Assembly (NCBI GenBank): GCA_021806765.1
Contig: JAJZQR010000094.1
Span: 1-17,635, forward strand
DNA length: 17,635 nucleotides
Source of the DNA: Chloroflexota bacterium
Lineage (GTDB): Bacteria > Chloroflexota > UBA6077
Direction of reading: 5' to 3'
Shown: positions 12,298 through 17,635 of the stretch, piece after piece
How the letters are laid out: every line of letters starts with the position of its first letter
How positions within the stretch are numbered: the stretch's first letter is position 1
Translations under genes and position numbers: made by a program
Notes under the pieces: generated by a model
The model's database searches: none
The model's input: only the letters and a program-made list of their open reading frames with translations
What the model was told of the DNA's origin: nothing

Positions 12298-14970
12298 GTG
12301 ACTTCTCCAGCGGAAATCGCCGGCTCAGCTTCAGGACCCCGCGTTTGGCACGCCGCCTCGGTACCGGACGTTGCGGTGGCGGTGAGCACCGATCCGGATC
12401 GTGGCCTCACGCCTGCCGAGGCGGCCGCGCGACTTCGGAGAATCGGACCCAACGAGCTGGTCGCCCGGCGCCGCGAGCCCTGGTGGGCGGAGGCGGTGGA
12501 GGCACTCACCGAGCCCCTGGTCCTGCTGTTGATCGGCGTCGGCCTCCTGTACGGGGTGCTTGGCGAGCTGAGGGATGCCATCACCATTCTCTTCGTCATC
12601 GTGGCTGTGGCGGCGGTGGAGGTGGCCAACGAGGGGCGGGCCAAGCGGGCCATTGCCGCCCTGCGCGACCTCAGCAGCCCCACGGCCACCCTCCTGCGCA
12701 ATGGCCGGGCGGTGGAGGTCCCCGCGGCCGAATTGGTGCCGGGAGATCTGGTGCTGCTCCACTCCGGCGACCGTGTTCCCGCCGACCTCCGTCTGGTGGA
12801 GAGCGCGGCCCTGCGGATCGACGAGTCGAGCCTGACGGGAGAGTCGGTACCGTCGGCGAAGGAGGCGGGGAGGGTGCTGCCCGGCGAGACGGAGCTTGGC
12901 GACCGGCGGAACATGGCCTATGCCGGCACCGTGGTGGCCGCGGGCAAGGGTCGCGGGGTGGCGGTGGCGACCGGCCGCTCCACGGAGCTGGGTCGGGTCG
13001 CGGGGTTGGCGGAGTCGACCCGGGAACCGCGGACCCCCCTTCAGCAGCAGATGCGGGAGCTATCGGGCTGGCTGCTGTGGCTGGCGCTTGGCTTCAGCCT
13101 GCTGGTGCCCCTCCTGGGGGTCCTGGTGGCCCGCCAGCCGCTGCAGCAGATGCTGCTGACCGGGCTCTCCCTTGCCTTCGCCACCATCCCCGAGGAGCTG
13201 CCGATCCTGATCGCCATCGTCCTCGGGATCGGGGCCTACCGTTTGAGCCAGGAGAAGGCCATCGTGAAGCGGCTGCGGGCCGCCGAGACCCTGGGGAGCG
13301 TTTCGGCCATCGGCACCGACAAGACGGGCACCCTCACCGAGAATCGGATGCAGGTGGCCAGGGTGCTGGCGCAGGACGCCCGCCGGCTGCTGACCCTGGG
13401 CGTCCTGGCCAACGATGCCCAGCTGTCGACGCAAGAGGACGGGGCCGGCTTCCTGGGCGATCCCATGGAGGTGGCGCTGCTGGAAGCGGCCCGGCGGGAG
13501 GGGGTGTCCCCCTGGGAAGTGAGGCGCCGGGTGGCGGTCCTGGAGGAGCACCCCTTCGACGATCGGCGCAGGCGAATGTCGGTGCTGTTCCAGCGGGACG
13601 GGACCCGGTGGGTGGCGGTGAAGGGGGCACCGGAGGCGGTTCTGGCCGCCTGCTCCTCGGAGCTCGTCGGCGCGGCCCTGCCGCTGGAGGAGCTCCGCCG
13701 TCGGGATCTGCTGGTCGCGGCCGAGGGCATGGCGGCCGAGGGGCTGCGGGTGCTGGCCTTCGCCGAGCGGCGCTTGGACTCCGACGATGCCGGCGACTCC
13801 GGCTCGGTCCTGGGTCCTGGGTCCGCGGTCCTGATGTCCGTCGAGCAGGCGGAGAGCCAGCTGACCTTCGTGGGGCTCGTCGGACTGGAGGACCCTCCTC
13901 GAGCCGAGGTTCCTGGAGCCGTGGCCACCCTGCAAGCAGCCGGGGTGCGGGTGCTGATGCTCACCGGCGACCATCCGGCCACGGCCAGGACCATCGCCAG
14001 GCAGGTGGGCATTCCCACCGAGCCGGTGGTGGTGGGTCGGGAGATGGAGCAGCTCTCGGAGGGAGAGCTTCGGGATGCGGTGGGCCGGGTCTCTATCTTC
14101 GCCCGCATCACGCCGGAGCACAAGCTGCGGGTGGTGCAGGCGCTGGCTGCCCGAGGGGAAGTGGTCGCGGTGACGGGCGACGGGGTGAACGACGCCCCGG
14201 CGCTGCGGGAGGCGGCCATCGGGGTGGCGATGGGGCAGACGGGGACCGACGTGGCCCGGGAGGCGGCGGACCTGGTCCTGATGGACGACGACTTCGCCAC
14301 CGTCACCTCGGCGGTGCGGGAGGGGCGGAAGCTGTACGAGAACCTCCACAAGGCGATCCGCTACTACCTGGCGGCCAAGGTCGCCCTGATCGCCGGCTCC
14401 CTGGTGGCCGTCCTGGCCCAGCTGCCGGTGCCCTTCGCCCCGGTGCAGATCATCGTGATGGAGCTGTTCATGGATCTCGGCGCCTCCACCACCTTCGTCG
14501 CCGAGCGTCCCGAGGGGGACGTCATGGCGCGCCCGCCTCGGGATCCGAAGCAGCCCTTCATGGACGGGGCGATGCAGTTTGGCATCTTCGCCGGCGGCCT
14601 CTCCCTGGCGGCTGCCGTGGTGGCGGCGTACCTGTGGACCTTGAGCCAGGGGTTGGGTCTGGTGGAGGCCCAGACGGCGGCCTTCGCCACATGGATGATC
14701 GGCCACCTGGCGCTGGCCGCCCACATGCGCTCGGAGCGCCAGCCCCTCCTGCGGCTGGGGCTCCTCTCCAACGGCCCCTACCTGCTCTGGGCGGCGGGGG
14801 CGCTGGCGCTGCTGGCCCTGGGGATCGCGGTGCCCTTCTTCCAGGGTATCCTGCACCTGGCGCCACTCACGGCCTCGACCTGGGCCGTCTGCCTGGCGGC
14901 AGGGCTGCTGGCCCCGAGCTGGTGGGAGGTGGTGAAGACAGCCCGCTGGCGCGGCCGTTCCCACTCATAA
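12298..14970 (+). CDS. P-type cation-transporting ATPase (P2-like, variant sites)
   Basis: This encodes 890 residues from GTG 12298 (893 from GTG 12289). An N-terminal cation-ATPase domain (GLTPAEAAARLRRIGPNEL) is followed by the actuator loop TGES at 180-183, the phosphorylation site DKTGTLTEN (D341), the nucleotide domain with MLTGDHPATA, and the hinge GDGVNDAP at 627-634, then C-terminal membrane helices. The fold and length match Ca2+/Mn2+ pumps of the SERCA/PMR1 group. The ion-site residues differ: M4 reads PEELP (298-302) rather than PEGLP, M5 has K694 and L697 where SERCA has N768 and E771, and M6 reads MELFMD (E722, D726). The transported ion therefore cannot be assigned; Mn2+ is suggested by the terC neighbour. 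Relatives of this pump are known yybP-ykoY targets in other bacteria. No terminator directly follows. Confidence 0.88.
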   Translation: MTSPAEIAGSASGPRVWHAASVPDVAVAVSTDPDRGLTPAEAAARLRRIGPNELVARRREPWWAEAVEALTEPLVLLLIGVGLLYGVLGELRDAITILFVIVAVAAVEVANEGRAKRAIAALRDLSSPTATLLRNGRAVEVPAAELVPGDLVLLHSGDRVPADLRLVESAALRIDESSLTGESVPSAKEAGRVLPGETELGDRRNMAYAGTVVAAGKGRGVAVATGRSTELGRVAGLAESTREPRTPLQQQMRELSGWLLWLALGFSLLVPLLGVLVARQPLQQMLLTGLSLAFATIPEELPILIAIVLGIGAYRLSQEKAIVKRLRAAETLGSVSAIGTDKTGTLTENRMQVARVLAQDARRLLTLGVLANDAQLSTQEDGAGFLGDPMEVALLEAARREGVSPWEVRRRVAVLEEHPFDDRRRRMSVLFQRDGTRWVAVKGAPEAVLAACSSELVGAALPLEELRRRDLLVAAEGMAAEGLRVLAFAERRLDSDDAGDSGSVLGPGSAVLMSVEQAESQLTFVGLVGLEDPPRAEVPGAVATLQAAGVRVLMLTGDHPATARTIARQVGIPTEPVVVGREMEQLSEGELRDAVGRVSIFARITPEHKLRVVQALAARGEVVAVTGDGVNDAPALREAAIGVAMGQTGTDVAREAADLVLMDDDFATVTSAVREGRKLYENLHKAIRYYLAAKVALIAGSLVAVLAQLPVPFAPVQIIVMELFMDLGASTTFVAERPEGDVMARPPRDPKQPFMDGAMQFGIFAGGLSLAAAVVAAYLWTLSQGLGLVEAQTAAFATWMIGHLALAAHMRSERQPLLRLGLLSNGPYLLWAAGALALLALGIAVPFFQGILHLAPLTASTWAVCLAAGLLAPSWWEVVKTARWRGRSHS

Positions 14971-15003
14971 CCCTTTCCGCATGGTAGCCTTCGAAAGTCG
15001 GTA

Positions 15004-15033
15004 TTGGACTATGGCGGTCCAGTTACTCATAAT
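15004..15033 (+). promoter_or_regulatory. Candidate promoter in the ATPase-tex spacer
   Basis: TTGGAC (15004-15009) and CATAAT (15028-15033) are 18 bp apart, very like the promoter of the terC unit. The start site would be near 15040, upstream of three hairpins and a terminator and with no supported reading frame. Confidence 0.5.
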
Positions 15034-15039
15034 ATGCCT

Positions 15040-15219
15040 CGATCGAACCGCGAGGCCGCGGGGCCTCCGGAGGGAGATCGAAGAACCCGGGGAGCCGCGG
15101 AAGCCCGTTACACCGGACTCCCCTTCACGATAGCCGTCGTATCAAAGCGCTTGGCCCCTTTTCCCTCCCTTTGCGCGGCAGATACGCCGAGAGGCGCTAT
15201 CTGCCGCGCCTTTGTTCTG
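15040..15219 (+). ncRNA. Candidate small RNA or attenuated leader, about 180 nt
   Basis: Between the promoter at 15004-15033 and the terminator at 15173-15219 lie nested and serial hairpins. TCGATC (15039-15044) pairs with GATCGA (15076-15081), enclosing GAGGCC-GCGG-GGCCTC (15052-15067). GGGGAGCCG (15089-15097) pairs with CGG-A-CTCCCC (15114-15123). No plausible coding frame is present and no known RNA family is recognised. It could be a free-standing small RNA or a regulated leader of tex, whose start is 140 nt beyond the terminator. Confidence 0.4.
15173..15219 (+). terminator. Strong intrinsic terminator upstream of tex
   Basis: GCGCGGCAGATA (15173-15184) pairs perfectly with TATCTGCCGCGC (15198-15209), extended by CGCC/GGCG around a GAGA tetraloop with a one-base bulge. 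CTTTGTTCTG follows. The T tract on the + strand fits termination of the candidate small RNA or of read-through from the ATPase gene. Confidence 0.75.
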
Positions 15220-15360
15220 CGGCCTCTGGTCCCGCCATTGCCCCGACGAAGCCCGTTGCAGCTGCACAGGCGGGAGGGACTGTGCCGCTACCTCGGCCGC
15301 TCGCGCAACCACCCCCCGCGGTAATACAATGCCCTTCACATCGAAACGTGAGGGGTCTTC

Positions 15361-17589
15361 ATGAACGAGATCGTCGCTCGCACCGCTGGCGAGCTATCCG
15401 TCCCCGCCAAACAGGTCGCCAGCGCCGCCGAGCTGCTGGATGGCGGCAACACCATCCCCTTCATCGCCCGCTACCGGAAAGAGGCCACCGGCAGTCTGGA
15501 CGAGGTGCAGCTTCAGGCGATCCAGGACCGGCTGGAGTATCTGCGGAATCTGGAGAAGCGCCGCCAGGAGGTGCTCCGGCTGATCGACGAGCAGGGGAAG
15601 CTGACCCCCGAGCTGGCCGAGAAGATCCAGCAGGCCCAGGCCCTCCACGAGCTGGAGGATCTCTACCTCCCCTATCGACCCAAGCGGAAGACCCGGGCCA
15701 GCGTCGCCCGGGAGAAGGGTCTGGGTCCCCTGGCCGATCTGATCGTTGCCCAGGCGGTGGTGGAGGGCAGCCTGGAGGATCAGGGCCGCCCCTACCTGAA
15801 CGAGGAGCTGGGGCTGACCACCCTGGAGCAGCTGTACGGCGGTGCCCGGGACATCGTGGCGGAGGTCGTCTCCGAGGACGCCGAGGTTCGGGGCGCCCTG
15901 CGGGACCTCTTCTTCCGGGAGGCGCTGTTCACCTCCACCGTGGTCGATCGGGCGAAGGACCCCGGCCAGAAGTACACACTCTACTACTCCTTCACGGAGC
16001 CGGCGGGCAAGCTCCCTCCCCATCGCGCCCTGGCCATCAATCGGGCAGAGAAGGAGGATGTGGTTCGGGTGGCGGTGGATCTGCCCCACGAGAAAGCGAG
16101 GCCCGTGCTCTCCTCCCACTATCCCTCCAATCCTCGATCGATCTTCTCCAGACAGCTGGAGATGGCCCTGGAGGATAGCTACAAGCGGCTGCTCTCCCTC
16201 TCCCTGGAGCGGGAGGTGCGCGCAACCCTCACCGAGAAGGCCGAGGCCCACGCCATCGCCCTCTTCGCCGCCAACCTCCGGAACTTGCTGCTCCAGCCGC
16301 CCCTCCGCGGCCGAAAGGTGATGGGGATCGACCCAGGCTTCCGCACCGGCTGCAAGGTCGCCGTGGTGGACGCCACCGGCAAGTACCTGGAGGGCGGCAC
16401 CATCTACCCACACGAGCCCCAGAAGCGGTGGAGGGAAGCAAAGGAGAAGATCCTTGCCATGGCTCGCACCCACGGGGTGGAGGTGATCGCCATCGGCAAC
16501 GGCACCGCCTCCAGGGAGACCGAGGCGCTGGCAGCCGACGTGATCGGTGAGGCCGGCGTGAGCCTGGCCTACGTCATCGTCAACGAGGCCGGCGCCTCGG
16601 TCTACTCGGCCTCGGAGGTGGCCCGCCAGGAGTTTCCCGATCTGGAGGCCTCCCAGCGGGGCAACATCTCTATCGCCCGGCGGCTACAGGACCCCCTGGC
16701 CGAGCTGGTGAAGATCGACCCGAAGTCGGTGGGGGTGGGGCTGTACCAGCACGACGTCGACCAGAAGGAGCTGGCCCGGGAGCTGGATCGGGTGGTGGTC
16801 TCCTGCGTCAACTTCGCCGGCGTCGACGCCAACACCGCCTCCGTCTCCCTGCTCCAGTACGTGTCGGGCGTCAACCGCCGGGTGGCGGAGAAGCTGGTGG
16901 CCTACCGCAACGAGCACGGTCCCTTCATCTCTCGGGAGCAGTTCAAGAAGGTCTCCGGCCTCGGGGCGGCCACCTTCGTCCAGGCGGCGGGCTTCCTGAA
17001 GATCCCGGGGGGCGAGAACCCCCTGGACGACACCTTCATCCACCCCGAGAGCTACGAGGTGTGCCGGAGGCTGATGGACCGGCTGCCTTCCCAAGAGGGG
17101 GAGAGGCTGCCCCAGCGGGTGATCCGGTTCCGGAAGCAGATGGCGAATCAGGGGATCGGCCTGGAGGGTCTGGCGGCCGAGCTGGGCACAGGAGTCCCCA
17201 CCCTGAAGGACATCCTGGACAACCTCGAAAAGCCGGGGATCGACCCCCGCGACTCCCTGCCGAAGCCGATCCTCCGGAAGGACGTGCTGAAGATGGAGGA
17301 TCTGAAGGAGGGGATGCTGCTCCAGGGGACGGTGCGCAACGTGGTGGACTTCGGCGCCTTCGTGGACATCGGGGTCAAGCAGGACGGGCTGGTGCACGTC
17401 TCCGAGATGGCCGACCGCTTCGTCCGGAACCCCCTTGAGGTGGTGGGGGTTGGGGACGTGGTGACGGTGCGGGTGAAGGGGGTGGACCTTGCCCGCGGCC
17501 GGATCCAGCTTTCGATGAAGGGGACGGGGATCCCCTCTCCCAGAGGGAGAGGGTTAGGGAGATTCCCTCTCCCTGTGGGAGAGGGTTAG
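15361..17589 (+). CDS. tex: Tex family RNA-binding transcription accessory protein
   Basis: This encodes 742 residues with the full Tex architecture. An N-terminal helical Tex-N/helix-turn-helix region (VPAKQVASAAELLDGGNTIP, FIARYRKEATGSLDEVQL) leads to the YqgF-type RNase H fold (VMGIDPGFRTGCKVAVVD, D324; AIGNGTASRETEALA). A helix-hairpin-helix region follows (ISREQFKKVSGLGAATFVQA), then the S1 RNA-binding domain at about 650-720 (GTVRNVVDFGAFVDIGVKQDG). Tex is a cytoplasmic nucleic-acid-binding protein that interacts with the transcription machinery and is needed for tolerance or virulence functions in several bacteria. ATG 15361 has AGGGG at 15351-15355, and TACAAT at 15325-15330 may be the -10 of its own promoter, though no good -35 is seen. 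The S1 domain ends near residue 722; residues 725-742 and the stop codon are encoded by the palindromic repeat at 17533-17629. Confidence 0.95.
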   Translation: MNEIVARTAGELSVPAKQVASAAELLDGGNTIPFIARYRKEATGSLDEVQLQAIQDRLEYLRNLEKRRQEVLRLIDEQGKLTPELAEKIQQAQALHELEDLYLPYRPKRKTRASVAREKGLGPLADLIVAQAVVEGSLEDQGRPYLNEELGLTTLEQLYGGARDIVAEVVSEDAEVRGALRDLFFREALFTSTVVDRAKDPGQKYTLYYSFTEPAGKLPPHRALAINRAEKEDVVRVAVDLPHEKARPVLSSHYPSNPRSIFSRQLEMALEDSYKRLLSLSLEREVRATLTEKAEAHAIALFAANLRNLLLQPPLRGRKVMGIDPGFRTGCKVAVVDATGKYLEGGTIYPHEPQKRWREAKEKILAMARTHGVEVIAIGNGTASRETEALAADVIGEAGVSLAYVIVNEAGASVYSASEVARQEFPDLEASQRGNISIARRLQDPLAELVKIDPKSVGVGLYQHDVDQKELARELDRVVVSCVNFAGVDANTASVSLLQYVSGVNRRVAEKLVAYRNEHGPFISREQFKKVSGLGAATFVQAAGFLKIPGGENPLDDTFIHPESYEVCRRLMDRLPSQEGERLPQRVIRFRKQMANQGIGLEGLAAELGTGVPTLKDILDNLEKPGIDPRDSLPKPILRKDVLKMEDLKEGMLLQGTVRNVVDFGAFVDIGVKQDGLVHVSEMADRFVRNPLEVVGVGDVVTVRVKGVDLARGRIQLSMKGTGIPSPRGRGLGRFPLPVGEG

Positions 17590-17629
17590 GGTGAGGGCTT
17601 TCTCCCTGCCAGACAGAGAGCCCTCACCC
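17533..17629 (+). repeat. Palindromic dispersed-repeat-like element at the end of tex
   Basis: Two near-identical palindromic units, CCCTCTCCC-AGA-GGGAGAGGG (17533-17553) and CCCTCTCCC-TGT-GGGAGAGGG (17565-17585), each followed by TTAGGG, precede a longer inverted repeat GGGTGAGGGCT (17589-17599) with AGCCCTCACCC (17619-17629). Sequences of this style recur as intergenic palindromes in many high-GC genomes. It overlaps the last 18 codons and the stop of tex and probably also acts as a transcript-end structure. The window ends six bases later. Confidence 0.8.
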
Positions 17630-17635
17630 GCCCGA

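Noticed and set aside
13060..14964. Long antisense open frame of 634 residues opposite the ATPase gene
   Set aside because: It is a mirror frame of a GC-rich gene, with His/Gly/Gln-rich low-complexity translation; the + strand holds a full P-type ATPase with all its motifs.
12219..14987. Long + strand frame of 922 residues overlapping the ATPase gene
   Set aside because: The translation is Gly/Arg/Pro-rich without any domain; it is a frame shadow of the ATPase gene.
15004..15324. Frame of 106 codons upstream of tex
   Set aside because: It crosses the strong terminator hairpin at 15173-15209 and has no ribosome binding site or recognisable domain.
17533..17629. CRISPR array
   Set aside because: There are only two units, each internally palindromic, with an 11-base interval; this fits a dispersed palindrome rather than repeats with unique spacers.

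Overview
The window is a dense, GC-rich (roughly 60% or more in most parts) bacterial segment with every recognised gene on the + strand. GTG starts are common, and GGGAG/AGGAGG-type ribosome binding sites and short gene overlaps are frequent. Gene content, codon bias and a manganese riboswitch in front of a YjbE-type TerC gene suit a high-GC terrestrial or thermophilic lineage such as Chloroflexota. That assignment is a guess; no rRNA or marker gene settles it.

Left two thirds (1-11086): a phage-defence operon that I read as a type 3 BREX locus. After the 3' end of a truncated gene (1-146, the place where brxC is expected) come a PIN-domain protein (130-753), a large DNA methyltransferase of the PglXI kind (897-3791), two tandem DUF488 proteins (3802-4425 and 4365-4802), a probable dual-OB-domain protein (4813-5520), an SNF2/RapA-like helicase of the BrxHII kind (5498-8323), a BREX-3-type PglZ (8325-10349) and a BrxA-position protein (10346-11086). 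The order methylase, helicase, pglZ, brxA is that of BREX-3. The DUF488-DUF488-dual-OB cassette between methylase and helicase, and the PIN gene before the methylase, are additions to the canonical six-gene set. Coupled starts (8-bp to 60-bp overlaps or gaps) argue for one transcript. The core of the methylase gene (about 1200-2880) is clearly poorer in GC than both of its ends, as if the specificity-bearing part had been swapped in.

Middle (11199-14970): a manganese-homeostasis unit. A good promoter (11199-11228) starts transcription at a yybP-ykoY Mn2+ riboswitch (11236-11345) whose 3' strand is shared with a long terminator hairpin (11332-11373), followed by a TerC-family exporter (11419-12165). 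A 123-132 bp gap then holds a second, unassigned structured leader (12185-12293). Its closing helix would hide the Shine-Dalgarno sequence of the next gene, a P-type cation ATPase (12298-14970) with unusual residues at the transport sites.

Right end (14971-17635): a 390-bp spacer holding a candidate promoter, three hairpins and a strong intrinsic terminator, which together look like a small RNA gene of about 180 nt. It is followed by the core gene tex (15361-17589). The last 18 codons and stop codon of tex lie inside a palindromic dispersed repeat (17533-17629).
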